The notes under the pieces were generated by a model that saw only the letters and a program-made list of their open reading frames with translations, ran no database searches and was not told where the DNA came from. A program made the position numbers and the translations under genes. A DNA stretch of 64,000 nt from Ruminococcaceae bacterium UBA1741 (GTDB taxonomy: Bacteria; Bacillota; Clostridia; Oscillospirales; Acutalibacteraceae). Of the stretch, positions 26,473-35,421 are shown piece by piece (the stretch's first letter is position 1; the number at the start of each line of letters is the position of its first letter). The stretch lies in NCBI GenBank assembly GCA_002315685.1, contig DCHX01000029.1, positions 16,987 to 80,986 on the forward strand, in the 5' to 3' direction.

Positions 26473-27480
26473 CTACCTATAATCAATCGGTAATGTCGAA
26501 ACGGCATTAAGACTTGTATCGCCGATATTACCGTCTTTGTATTCGTAATAAGCCTGAACTCCGACCATAACGGCATTATCTCCGCAATATTTAAGCTCGG
26601 GATAATATAATTTAATATTTCTTTTTGAACATTCTTCCGAAAGTCTTGAACGAAGCTCCGAGTTCGCCGAAACACCGCCTGCTACTACTAATTTTTTGTA
26701 ATTGTATTTTTCGGTAGCCCTTAAAGTATTTTCAATAAGCATATCGCAAACACGCTGTCTTACCGTGGCGGCAAGAACGGGGACATCAATTTCTTCGCCC
26801 TTTTGACCTAAATTATGTATTAAATTTATTACAGCGGTTTTAAGTCCCGAAAAGCTGAAATCAAATTCGTTGCCCGAAATTTTAGGGAACGGAAGCGGAT
26901 ATTTTTTAAGGTCTGCAACGGTGGCAATTTTGTCAAGCGTTACACCGCCGGGATAAGGAAGCCCCAATGCCCTCGCCGTTTTGTCAAAGCATTCTCCTGC
27001 GGCATCATCCCTCGTGCCTCCGATAGGCTCAAACTTCGTATAGTCGGTAACACGGGTAAGTATTGAGTTGCCTCCCGATACGGTAAGGCATAAAAACGGA
27101 GGTTCAAGCTCGTTGTTTTCAATATAGTTAGCCGCAATATGCGAACGAAGATGATGAACGGGGATTAGGGGAATACCGAGCGACATAGCAAGTCCCTTTG
27201 CAAAATTAACCCCTACAAGCAAAGCACCGATTAAACCGGGCGCAAAGGTAACGGCAACAGCATCTAAATCTTCGTATTTTATGTTAGCCTCTGATATTGC
27301 ACTGTCGCAAACTTGATTTATAGCCTCGGTATGCCGTCTTGAAGCAATTTCGGGAACAACACCGCCGTAAATACGGTGTTCGGCAATTTGAGTTGCAACG
27401 ATATTCGATAAAACGCGTCGTCCGTCGGTTACGGCAGCGGCGGTTTCATCACAGGACGATTCAATCGCAAGTATCAGCAT
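26473..27480 (-). CDS. tsaD: tRNA threonylcarbamoyladenosine transferase TsaD
   Basis: A 335-residue enzyme of the ASKHA fold that transfers the threonylcarbamoyl group to A37 of ANN-decoding tRNAs, working with TsaB and TsaE. It starts with ILAIESSCDETAAAV (2-16), has the metal-binding HHLRSH (about 110-115), SGGNS (about 135-139), and the late VVAGGVSANSELR (about 264-276). Its usual operon partners tsaE and tsaB are absent; only a rimI-like domain, fused to a phosphatase, precedes it and overlaps it by 20 bases, so translation is coupled. Confidence 0.97.
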   Translation of the reverse strand: MLILAIESSCDETAAAVTDGRRVLSNIVATQIAEHRIYGGVVPEIASRRHTEAINQVCDSAISEANIKYEDLDAVAVTFAPGLIGALLVGVNFAKGLAMSLGIPLIPVHHLRSHIAANYIENNELEPPFLCLTVSGGNSILTRVTDYTKFEPIGGTRDDAAGECFDKTARALGLPYPGGVTLDKIATVADLKKYPLPFPKISGNEFDFSFSGLKTAVINLIHNLGQKGEEIDVPVLAATVRQRVCDMLIENTLRATEKYNYKKLVVAGGVSANSELRSRLSEECSKRNIKLYYPELKYCGDNAVMVGVQAYYEYKDGNIGDTSLNAVSTLPIDYR

Positions 27481-28327
27481 TAAATAAAAACCTTCTTGTC
27501 ATTATATTAGCGTTTTCACGGGGTAGTTTGTAAAAATCTTTTCTTTGACCTTCTAAATTAAAGCCGAGTTTTTGATAAAGAGCAACAGCGGTTTGGTTTG
27601 ACTGCCTGACTTCGAGCGAAACAAACGAAAGCTTTTTCTCTCTCGCAAAGGAAAAGCACCTGTTTAACAGCAAAGCAGCAACGCCTTTGTTCCTTGAATT
27701 TTCCTCAACGGCTATGCTTGTGATATAGCCCTCGTCAAGAATAAAGTTTAGTCCTACATATCCTATTAAATCTTCGTTTTCAAGCGCCGTGAAGAAAACG
27801 GTATTGTTTTTTGAGGACTCAATTATCGAGCTTTCACTCCAAGGCTCACTGAAATATTTTTCTTCGAGCTTTGCGATTTTTTTAATATCATCTTGATTCA
27901 TAGGCTTGATTTTCGCATTGCCGAAAAATCCGCCGAAAACAAGCTTGTCAATCTCGTCCGCAATTTTTGTAAGGGCGCTTTCGTAAAACTCAATATCGTA
28001 ACCGTAAGGGTCAAATATTCCGTTTCCGAGCACAAAAACCTTTGAGCTTGAAAATCCGTTTTGTATTAAAAAATCTCTTATTTCGCTTGACATAGTGAAA
28101 ATATAATCACTCTCAAAATCCTTTTGACCGATAGGAGAAGAAGTATGATTTTCAAGCGAAAAGCCGAATTTTTTTGCTATAATTCTTGAATTTTCAGAGG
28201 CAGGCATACCACCTTGCGATAATCCACGGCTGTTTGCGAAAATATTTTTAAGCTTTAATGAATTAAAATATCCTTCGGCAAACGGACTGCGGCAGGTGTT
28301 GCCCGAACAAACAAAAGTAACTGTCAT
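27461..28327 (-). CDS. Low-molecular-weight tyrosine phosphatase fused to RimI-type N-acetyltransferase
   Basis: A 288-residue two-domain protein. Residues 1-133 are a low-molecular-weight protein tyrosine phosphatase: P-loop CSGNTCRS (7-14) with the nucleophile Cys7 and Arg13, and the general-acid region DPYG (106-109). Residues 137-288 are a GNAT acetyltransferase of the RimI type, which acetylates the N-terminus of ribosomal protein S18: the acetyl-CoA loop SRNKGVA is at 211-217 and NQTAVALYQKLGF at 244-256. rimI usually sits beside tsaD as a separate gene; here one open frame carries both, with a short linker. Both active sites look intact. The start ATG overlaps the polA stop by one base. 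Confidence 0.9.
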   Translation of the reverse strand: MTVTFVCSGNTCRSPFAEGYFNSLKLKNIFANSRGLSQGGMPASENSRIIAKKFGFSLENHTSSPIGQKDFESDYIFTMSSEIRDFLIQNGFSSSKVFVLGNGIFDPYGYDIEFYESALTKIADEIDKLVFGGFFGNAKIKPMNQDDIKKIAKLEEKYFSEPWSESSIIESSKNNTVFFTALENEDLIGYVGLNFILDEGYITSIAVEENSRNKGVAALLLNRCFSFAREKKLSFVSLEVRQSNQTAVALYQKLGFNLEGQRKDFYKLPRENANIMTRRFLFNADTCD

Positions 28328-30834
28328 TATCCCTTCGCCTCTAACCAGTTTTTGCCTATATGCGCATCAACCGACAATTTAACCTTCATAGAAACGGCAT
28401 TTTCCATTTCTTCAACAAGAATTTGTTTAGCAAATTCTGCGTTACAGGCAGGACATTCAACAATAAGCTCATCGTGTACTTGCAAAATAAGATTTGCGCT
28501 CGGCAATTCTTTTTCAAGTCTTTTAGACACATTTATCATTGCAAGTTTAATAATGTCGGCGGCAGTACCCTGAATAGGAGCATTTCTTGCAACCCTTTCG
28601 CCGAACGACCTCATCATACCGTTTGAAGACGAAAGCTCGGGCAAGTATCTTCTTCTGCCGAAATAGGTAGTAACAAAACCGTCTTTCTTTGCGTTTTCGA
28701 TAACATTTTTCATATAAGCGTCAACACCCTTATATGTCGCAAGATAATTTTTAATATATCTGTCCGCTTCGTTACGGGAAACACCGATGTCTTTACCGAG
28801 CGAAAAAGCGCCAATGCCGTAAACAATACCGAAATTGACCGCTTTTGCACGGCTTCTCATTACGGGCAGTACCATATCAATGGGAATATCAAAAACCTCA
28901 CTTGCCGTAACGGTATGAATATCAACATTTGAGTTAAATGCGTCTATCATTGTTTGGTCATCGGCAATACTTGCAAGAACTCTAAGCTCGATTTGCGAGT
29001 AGTCGGCATCAACCAAAACAAAGTTTTCCTTTGCGACAAAAAATTCACGGAGCTTTTTGCCCTCCTCGGTACGAACGGGAATGTTTTGAAGATTAGGTTC
29101 AAGAGAGCTTATTCTTCCCGTACGAGCCTCGGTTTGATTAAAGGTTGTGTGTATTCTTCCGTCGTTTGATACGGCGGACAATAAACCGTCGCAGTAGGTT
29201 GATTTAAGCTTTGCAAGCTGACGGTAGGTTAAAACCAAATCAACAATGGGATAATCGTATCTAAGCTCCTCTAAAACATCGGCGCTTGTGCTGTAACCGC
29301 TTTTGGTTTTCTTTTTTGTCGGTATTAAAAGCTTTTCAAATAAAATCTCGCCTAACTGTTTAGGAGAATTAAGATTAAACGGAACACCGGCGATTTTTAT
29401 AACCTCCGCCTTAATTTCCTCAGTTCGTTTTTCTAAATCCTCGCCCTCCGATTTAAGTCCGTTTATGTCAACCAAAAAACCGACATCTTCCATATTTGAC
29501 AAAACTCTTGCAAGGGGCAGTTCTATGTTATTAAGTAAATCCAACTGTCCGCTTTTTTTAAGCTCGTTTGTTAAAATATCGCAAAGATTTGAAAAACGGG
29601 CAACATTCACCAAAAATTCATTTTCACACTCAAAAACAAAGTTATTACCGCTGTATTCGGCACAAAGTCGGCTTATAGAATAATCCTTTGCGGAGGGGTT
29701 ACAAAGATAACCCGCAAGCTTTAAGTCAAATGTAATATTATCGGCATTAAAATTCTTTAATAGTTTTTTAAGGTCGTAAACCCGCTTTTTTGTGTTGCTT
29801 TTAAGCAAGGATGTAGCTTCTTGCTTTGTAAGAGAAAAAACATTACCGTCACAAACCGCACCGAAGTTATCTTCCTCAAAGTATATATCAACCGAAGAAT
29901 TTTCGCTGTATATAGGGGTGCTCGATACGGTATAAACCTTTTTTTCGGCGTTATCGGATTCAACTTCGCCGACAGGGGAAATACCCATCTTCTCCATAAA
30001 CTTAAAAAATTCAAGTCTTGTCATAAGCTTGGCAAGTTCGTTTGTGTTTTGCTTTTTTGATTTGTAATTGTCAAAATTATTATCAATGGGCGCTTTTTTA
30101 CTGATAGTACCGAGGAAATGACTTAAATATGCGCTGTCTTTTCCCGAAATAAGCTTTTGCCTCACGCTCTCTTTTATATCAAGGGCATCAATATTTTCGT
30201 AAATGTAATCAATAGTATGATAACTCTTTATTAGGTCGGTTGCGATTTTTTCGCCAACACCCTGTACACCCGGAATATTATCCGATTTATCTCCCATAAG
30301 CGCTTTAAGCTCTATCATTTCATTGGGAGTAAGACCGTACTTTTCAAAAAGCGCATCCTTTGTATAGTTTATTATTTCGTAATTTGTGGTAAGTAAAACC
30401 TTTGTTTTATCCGAAATAAGTTGAAGTGAGTCCCGGTCGCCCGTAGCTATAACACATTCGTTACCGCTTTCTTCGGCAAGATAGGCGAGAGTGCCCAAAA
30501 TATCATCCGCCTCATAGCCCTCACATTCAATAACATTATATCCCGAAAGGGTAAGCCATTCTTTAAGAATAGGAAATTGACAGGCAAGCTCTTCGGGCAT
30601 TTGCTTTCTTCCGGCTTTATATTCGGCATATTTCTTATGGCGGAATGTAGGAGTTTTAAGGTCAAAGGCAACAGCAACACCGTCGGGTTTTTCAAGCTCC
30701 GATAATCTACCGAAAATGTTGATAAATCCGTAAACCGCATTCGTATATGTGCCGTCCTTTGTAGATAACAGCTTATTAATACCGTAAAAGGCACGGTTGA
30801 TTATACTGTTTCCGTCAATAGCCAAAAGCTTCAA
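28327..30834 (-). CDS. polA: DNA polymerase I
   Basis: An 835-residue enzyme for Okazaki-fragment processing and repair. Residues 1-290 are the 5' nuclease (acidic residues in LLAIDGNSI, ADDILGTLA, TGDRDSLQLI and the GDKSDNIPGV loop). The middle region (about 300-450) keeps the exonuclease fold, but the usual DTE motif is replaced (VDIYFEEDNF), so proofreading is probably lost, as in many Firmicutes. Residues 460-835 are the polymerase: VDADYSQIELR (motif A), RSRAKAVNFGIVYG (motif B) and QVHDELIVE (motif C). It is first in a long minus-strand transcript divergent from alaS. Confidence 0.97.
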   Translation of the reverse strand: MKLLAIDGNSIINRAFYGINKLLSTKDGTYTNAVYGFINIFGRLSELEKPDGVAVAFDLKTPTFRHKKYAEYKAGRKQMPEELACQFPILKEWLTLSGYNVIECEGYEADDILGTLAYLAEESGNECVIATGDRDSLQLISDKTKVLLTTNYEIINYTKDALFEKYGLTPNEMIELKALMGDKSDNIPGVQGVGEKIATDLIKSYHTIDYIYENIDALDIKESVRQKLISGKDSAYLSHFLGTISKKAPIDNNFDNYKSKKQNTNELAKLMTRLEFFKFMEKMGISPVGEVESDNAEKKVYTVSSTPIYSENSSVDIYFEEDNFGAVCDGNVFSLTKQEATSLLKSNTKKRVYDLKKLLKNFNADNITFDLKLAGYLCNPSAKDYSISRLCAEYSGNNFVFECENEFLVNVARFSNLCDILTNELKKSGQLDLLNNIELPLARVLSNMEDVGFLVDINGLKSEGEDLEKRTEEIKAEVIKIAGVPFNLNSPKQLGEILFEKLLIPTKKKTKSGYSTSADVLEELRYDYPIVDLVLTYRQLAKLKSTYCDGLLSAVSNDGRIHTTFNQTEARTGRISSLEPNLQNIPVRTEEGKKLREFFVAKENFVLVDADYSQIELRVLASIADDQTMIDAFNSNVDIHTVTASEVFDIPIDMVLPVMRSRAKAVNFGIVYGIGAFSLGKDIGVSRNEADRYIKNYLATYKGVDAYMKNVIENAKKDGFVTTYFGRRRYLPELSSSNGMMRSFGERVARNAPIQGTAADIIKLAMINVSKRLEKELPSANLILQVHDELIVECPACNAEFAKQILVEEMENAVSMKVKLSVDAHIGKNWLEAKG

Positions 30835-30878
30835 GCAATTTCCTCCTTCGCAAAACTAATATTTGCATAATTATATAT

Positions 30879-30907
30879 ATAATAACACTAATTATTCAAT
30901 TTGTCTA
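30879..30907 (-). promoter_or_regulatory. Promoter of polA (minus strand)
   Basis: Minus strand: TAGACA (30907-30902), 17-base spacer, TATTAT (30884-30879), about 44 bases before the polA start. An overlapping TTGAAT/TATAAT pair with an 18-base spacer lies slightly downstream. Confidence 0.6.
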
Positions 30908-30931
30908 TAAATTTTTTATTTCCTTAATTAG

Positions 30932-30960
30932 TTGACAAAAGCACGGGTAAGGTATATAAT
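30932..30960 (+). promoter_or_regulatory. Consensus promoter of alaS
   Basis: Perfect TTGACA (30932-30937) and TATAAT (30955-30960) with 17 bases between, 38 bases before the alaS start. The leader is too short for a T-box riboswitch, and none is seen. Confidence 0.9.
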
Positions 30961-30998
30961 TTATTCTGTAATTTTATGCGAATTAAGGATGTTGAACT

Positions 30999-33623
30999 AT
31001 GAAATGGACTTCTGTAAACGACCTAAGAGAGAAGTATTTGTCCTTCTTTGAATCAAAGGGACATTTAAGACTAAACAGCTTCTCTTTGGTGCCGAATAAC
31101 GATAAATCACTGCTTCTTATCAATTCGGGAATGGCGCCTATGAAGAAGTATTTTACGGGCGAGGTTACTCCGCCGAGAAATAGGGTTACAACCTGTCAAA
31201 AGTGTATAAGAACTCCCGACATTGAAAGAGTGGGACATACCGCAAGACACGGTACTTATTTTGAAATGCTCGGTAATTTTTCATTCGGCGATTATTTCAA
31301 AACCGAGGCGATAAAATGGTCTTGGGAATTTTTAACCGAGGTTTTGGAAATACCGAAAGACCTTCTTTGGCCCTCGGTTTATGAAGAAGATGACGAGGCA
31401 TATTCTTTGTGGCGTGATGTTATAGGTGTTGACGAATCCCATATTGTAAAGCTCGGCAAGGAGGATAACTTCTGGGAGCACGGCACCGGTCCTTGCGGTC
31501 CTTGCAGTGAAATTTACTTTGACCGTGGCGAAAAATACGGCTGTGGTTCGCCTGACTGTAAGCCGGGTTGCGACTGCGACAGATATATGGAAATTTGGAA
31601 TAATGTTTTTTCGCAGTTTAATAATATGGGTGACGGAACATATACCGAGCTTGAAAAGAAAAATATTGATACGGGTATGGGACTTGAAAGACTCGCCTGT
31701 GTTATGCAAGATGTCGATAATATGTTTGAGGTTGACTCGGTTAGAAATATTTTAGACGAGGTTTGCAAAATTTCGGGTAAAACCTACGGAAACGATAAGA
31801 ATAACGATGTTTCAATTCGTGCCATTACCGACCATGCAAGAGCTTCAACATTTATGATAAGCGACGGTATTATTCCGTCTAACGAGGGTAGAGGATATGT
31901 TCTTCGCCGTTTGATAAGACGCGCCGCAAGACACGGTAAATTGCTCGGCATTGACAGACCGTTCCTTACCGATATTTGTGAGGTTGCGATTAGGGAAAAC
32001 TATCAGGGCTATCCCGAGTTGATTGAGAAAAAAGAGCTTATTATTAAGGTTATTTCCAACGAGGAGGCAAGCTTTAACAAGACTATTGACCAAGGTCTTA
32101 AATTGCTTGAAGGACTTATGGAAAAGGGAAATGTTTTATCGGGCGAGGATGCTTTCCGCCTTTACGATACCTACGGTTTCCCCTTTGACCTTACAAAAGA
32201 TATTTTAGCCGAAAACGGAAAAACCGTTGATGAGGACGGCTTTAACTCTCTTATGAAAGAGCAAAGAGAGCTTGCAAGGTCTTCCCGAAAGGCTTCCGAC
32301 AGCGAAAGCTGGTCGAGCAACGGTATTAACTTTGATAACATAGAGAAAACCGAATTTTTAGGTTATACCGATAATACCTGCGAGGCAGATGTGCTTGATA
32401 TTGTTTTCGGCGGCGAACATATTTCTACCGCTAACGAGGGCGATAAGGCTATTATTGTTCTTGATAAAACCGTATTTTACGGCGAAGGCGGCGGACAAGT
32501 AGGCGACTCGGGTGTAATTTCGAGCGGCGAGTTTAAGTTTGAAGTTGTTGACACTAAAAAGACTACCGGCGGTGTTTTCTATCATATCGGTAATGTTTTA
32601 TCGGGTAGCGTTTCTGTCGGCGATAAGGTAGTGGCAAGTATTGATGTCGGTATCCGTGATGCGATTAGAAGAAATCATACTGCGGCTCACTTGTTACAGT
32701 CGGCTTTGCGTAAGGTTTTGGGTAACCATGTAGAACAGGCGGGACAGCTTGTAAACGATAAGAGTGTTAGATTTGACTTTACTCATTTCTCGGCTCTTAC
32801 AAGCGAGGAAATTGCAAGGGTTGAGGATTTAGTTAATAACGAAATTCTTTCGGCTTCAAATGTTGTAAGCAAGGAAATGCCGATAGAAGAAGCTAAGAAG
32901 TTAGGCGCCATGGCACTTTTCGGCGAAAAATACGGAGATGTTGTACGGGTTGTAACGGCAGGCGATATGTCGGTTGAATTTTGCGGCGGTACTCATGTTG
33001 ATAATGCCGGAAAAATCGGCTTGTTCCATATAGTTTCCGAAAGCGGTATTGCGGCAGGTGTCAGAAGAATTGAGGCTTATACGGGCTTTAACACCCTTAA
33101 TCTATTGAACTACTATATTGACCTGTCAACAAAAACCGCTGCGGCTGTTAAATGCTCAAATGTAAACGAGCTTATTGAAAAAACTGCCGCACTAAACGAA
33201 AAGTTAAAGGCAACCGAAAAAGAACTTGATAAGCTTAAAACAAAACTTGCATCCGGCAAAACCGATGATATTATGAACAATGCTGTTGATGTCGGTAGTC
33301 TGAAACTTGCTACCGCAAGGCTTGACGGTGTCGGCGCTGACGAAATGAGAAAAATGCTCGACGCAATAAGAGAAAAGAATCCAACATCGGTTGTTGTATT
33401 AGCGGGTGTAAACGATTCTAAACTCGTATTTTGCGTAAACTGCGGTAAGGATGCCGTTAAATGCGGTGCCGTTGCCGGAAATATAGTAAAACAAGTAGCA
33501 CAAATTGCCGGCGGTAACGGCGGCGGTAAGCCCGACTTCGCTATGGCAGGCGGTAAGGATTTATCAAAGGTTGACGAAGCACTCGGCAGTGCGAAAGATA
33601 TTTTAAGTTCTATGTTAAAGTAA
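30999..33623 (+). CDS. alaS: Alanyl-tRNA synthetase
   Basis: An 874-residue class II synthetase that charges tRNA-Ala. The catalytic domain (1-about 360) opens with LREKYLSFFESKGH and holds LINSGMAPMK and RVTTCQKCIRTPDIE; the editing domain (about 560-720) has the zinc motif HTAAHLL and later CGGTH; a C-terminal coiled coil (about 725-770, rich in EKLKATEKELDKLKTKL) and C-Ala domain end with the GGGKPDFAMAGG signature. A four-cysteine cluster, CGSPDCKPGCDC, near residue 180 matches a bacterial insert. Consensus promoter and AGGA site. Full length. Confidence 0.98.
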   Translation: MKWTSVNDLREKYLSFFESKGHLRLNSFSLVPNNDKSLLLINSGMAPMKKYFTGEVTPPRNRVTTCQKCIRTPDIERVGHTARHGTYFEMLGNFSFGDYFKTEAIKWSWEFLTEVLEIPKDLLWPSVYEEDDEAYSLWRDVIGVDESHIVKLGKEDNFWEHGTGPCGPCSEIYFDRGEKYGCGSPDCKPGCDCDRYMEIWNNVFSQFNNMGDGTYTELEKKNIDTGMGLERLACVMQDVDNMFEVDSVRNILDEVCKISGKTYGNDKNNDVSIRAITDHARASTFMISDGIIPSNEGRGYVLRRLIRRAARHGKLLGIDRPFLTDICEVAIRENYQGYPELIEKKELIIKVISNEEASFNKTIDQGLKLLEGLMEKGNVLSGEDAFRLYDTYGFPFDLTKDILAENGKTVDEDGFNSLMKEQRELARSSRKASDSESWSSNGINFDNIEKTEFLGYTDNTCEADVLDIVFGGEHISTANEGDKAIIVLDKTVFYGEGGGQVGDSGVISSGEFKFEVVDTKKTTGGVFYHIGNVLSGSVSVGDKVVASIDVGIRDAIRRNHTAAHLLQSALRKVLGNHVEQAGQLVNDKSVRFDFTHFSALTSEEIARVEDLVNNEILSASNVVSKEMPIEEAKKLGAMALFGEKYGDVVRVVTAGDMSVEFCGGTHVDNAGKIGLFHIVSESGIAAGVRRIEAYTGFNTLNLLNYYIDLSTKTAAAVKCSNVNELIEKTAALNEKLKATEKELDKLKTKLASGKTDDIMNNAVDVGSLKLATARLDGVGADEMRKMLDAIREKNPTSVVVLAGVNDSKLVFCVNCGKDAVKCGAVAGNIVKQVAQIAGGNGGGKPDFAMAGGKDLSKVDEALGSAKDILSSMLK

Positions 33624-33634
33624 GGTGAAATTTA

Positions 33635-33976
33635 GTGGAAGATTGTTTGTTTTGTAAAATAATAAAGGGCGAAATCCCATCTGCAAAGGTTTATGAGGAT
33701 GAGTTTGTTTATGCTTTTTCGGATATAGCACCACAAGCGCCTTTTCATGCGGTTTTTGTACCGAAACTGCATATTTCTTCTCCTGCCGAAATAAACCGAG
33801 AGAACAGCAATTATGTTGCTAAAATTTATGAAGCAATAGCAAAGGTTGCAAAAAGCGAAAATTTAGAAAAGGGCTTTCGTGTTGTAGCAAACTGCGGTGA
33901 GGACGGCGGTCAAACCGTAGGACACTTGCATTTCCATTTATTGGCAAGAAGAAATTTACAATGGCCTCCGGGTTAA
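33635..33976 (+). CDS. HIT family (HinT-like) nucleotide hydrolase
   Basis: A 113-residue histidine-triad protein that hydrolyses adenosine phosphoramidates and possibly aminoacyl-AMP. The N-terminal CLFCKIIKGEIPS (4-16) carries the family Cys pair, and the triad is in GHLHFHLLA (about 98-106). The start is GTG 33635, with AAGGTGA at 33622-33628. The position 11 bases after alaS is interesting, since HinT proteins act on aminoacyl-adenylates made by synthetases; this is only contextual. Confidence 0.93.
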   Translation: MEDCLFCKIIKGEIPSAKVYEDEFVYAFSDIAPQAPFHAVFVPKLHISSPAEINRENSNYVAKIYEAIAKVAKSENLEKGFRVVANCGEDGGQTVGHLHFHLLARRNLQWPPG

Positions 33977-34017
33977 AATAAACTTTGTATGTATATGATA
34001 TTTAAGGGGAAAATGTT

Positions 34018-34557
34018 ATGTCAGAATTTTATACTATGAAAATCGCAGGTCTTGAAAGAAATTTAGAAAAGTTTCCCGTAAACGATAAGCTTGATATTGC
34101 CGCTTTTATTATTTTCGGCGATGTTGAACTTACTGTTGCGGGTTGTACCGAGCTTCTTAAAAAGGTACCTGAATTTGATGTTATCATAACGCCGGAGGCT
34201 AAGAGTATTCCTATGGCTTACGAAATGTCAAGACAGTCGGGCAAGCCTTATGTTGTTGCCCGTAAGGGACTTAAAGTATATATGAAAAATCCTATTGATG
34301 TTTGTGTTGTTTCTATTACAACACAGCACGAACAACACCTTTATTTAGGTGAATCCGAAATAGAGAAGATAAAGGGCAAGAGGGTGCTTATCGTTGATGA
34401 TGTTATCAGTACGGGCGAATCTCTTGACTCCGTTAGAACATTAGTTAAGAAGGCGGGCGGTAAAGAAACTTGCGCTTGTGCATTTTTAGCTGAGGGCGAT
34501 GCTGCCGAGCGCGACGACATCGTTTTCCTTGAAAAATTACCGCTTTTCTTTAAGTAA
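34018..34557 (+). CDS. Type I phosphoribosyltransferase (adenine/xanthine PRT-like)
   Basis: A 179-residue PRTase-fold protein. The PRPP-binding loop VLIVDDVISTGES (about 122-134) is intact; upstream are VIITPEAKSIPMA (about 56-68), the pattern seen in adenine and xanthine phosphoribosyltransferases, and ARKGLK. It most likely salvages a purine base to its nucleotide, but the substrate is not certain and regulatory PurR-type members exist. No DNA-binding domain is present. ATG 34018 follows AAGGGG. Its stop overlaps the start of a DMT transporter gene (TAATG), which may import or export a related compound. Confidence 0.82.
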   Translation: MSEFYTMKIAGLERNLEKFPVNDKLDIAAFIIFGDVELTVAGCTELLKKVPEFDVIITPEAKSIPMAYEMSRQSGKPYVVARKGLKVYMKNPIDVCVVSITTQHEQHLYLGESEIEKIKGKRVLIVDDVISTGESLDSVRTLVKKAGGKETCACAFLAEGDAAERDDIVFLEKLPLFFK

Positions 34558-35408
34558 TGAATGGCGTTTCATCTAAGTTAAAGCTTTCTTTTTCGATGTT
34601 CGTTTTCGGAACTATCGGAATATTTGTAAAATATATTTCCTTTCCGTCCTCTGTTATTTGTATGTTCAGAGGCTTTATCGGAGCATTCTTTTTACTTTTG
34701 ATTTTTTTGATAAAAAAGCAAAAAATATCTTTTGGTGTAATTAAGAAAAATGCTCTTTTGTTGCTTATTTCGGGCGCATCGCTCGGATTTAACTGGGTGT
34801 TGTTGTTTGAAAGCTATAAATATACCTCGGTAGCCACGGCAACCCTTTGTTATTATATGGCGCCGATTATCGTTATTGCTTTTTCCCCTTTTTTGTTTAA
34901 GGAGAGAATAACAACAAAAAAAGCCTTTTGCGTTGTGATGTCTTTGGCGGGTATGGTGCTTGTTACCGATATTTTTTCCCAAAGCCTTTTAAGCTCTCAA
35001 ATAACGGGTGTCGCATTAGGACTTTCTTCGGCTTTGATTTATGCACTGCTTATTGTTTGCAACAAAAAATTAGTAAGTATTTCTGTTTACGAACGGACTA
35101 TAATACAACTGTTTGTTTGCGGAACGGTAATGCTTGTTTATTCTTTCTTTACAAAGGATATTTCGGGTATTATTCCGACTGTAAGGAGTATTTTGCTTAT
35201 GGCTTTTGTGTGCATTTTTCATACGGGGCTTACCTATTTGCTTTTCTTCGGCTCGATGGAAAAATTAAGTGCTCAAACAATAGCGGTTATAAGTTATATC
35301 GACCCTGCCGTTGCTGTGGTGGTATCGGCACTTGTGCTCAAAGAGAATATCACGATAGGCGGAATAATAGGAGCTGTACTTATTATAGGGTCGGCTGTTT
35401 TGTCTTAA
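34557..35408 (+). CDS. DMT-superfamily (EamA) transporter
   Basis: A 283-residue integral membrane protein with ten predicted helices in two EamA repeats (about 1-140 and 148-283). Typical family segments are GFNWVLLFESYKYTSVATATL in the first half and the mirrored YLLFFGSMEKLSAQTIAVIS then DPAVAVVVSALVLKE in the second. Members export or import amino acids, nucleobases, or other metabolites; no substrate can be assigned. ATG 34557 shares one base with the stop of the phosphoribosyltransferase gene, so the two are translationally coupled and a purine-related substrate is a reasonable guess. Confidence 0.88.
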   Translation: MNGVSSKLKLSFSMFVFGTIGIFVKYISFPSSVICMFRGFIGAFFLLLIFLIKKQKISFGVIKKNALLLLISGASLGFNWVLLFESYKYTSVATATLCYYMAPIIVIAFSPFLFKERITTKKAFCVVMSLAGMVLVTDIFSQSLLSSQITGVALGLSSALIYALLIVCNKKLVSISVYERTIIQLFVCGTVMLVYSFFTKDISGIIPTVRSILLMAFVCIFHTGLTYLLFFGSMEKLSAQTIAVISYIDPAVAVVVSALVLKENITIGGIIGAVLIIGSAVLS

Positions 35409-35421
35409 AGGAGATTTTTTA

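Noticed and set aside
30835..30998. T-box leader before alaS
   Set aside because: The consensus promoter leaves about 30 bases of leader; no specifier loop, T-box sequence or terminator is visible.
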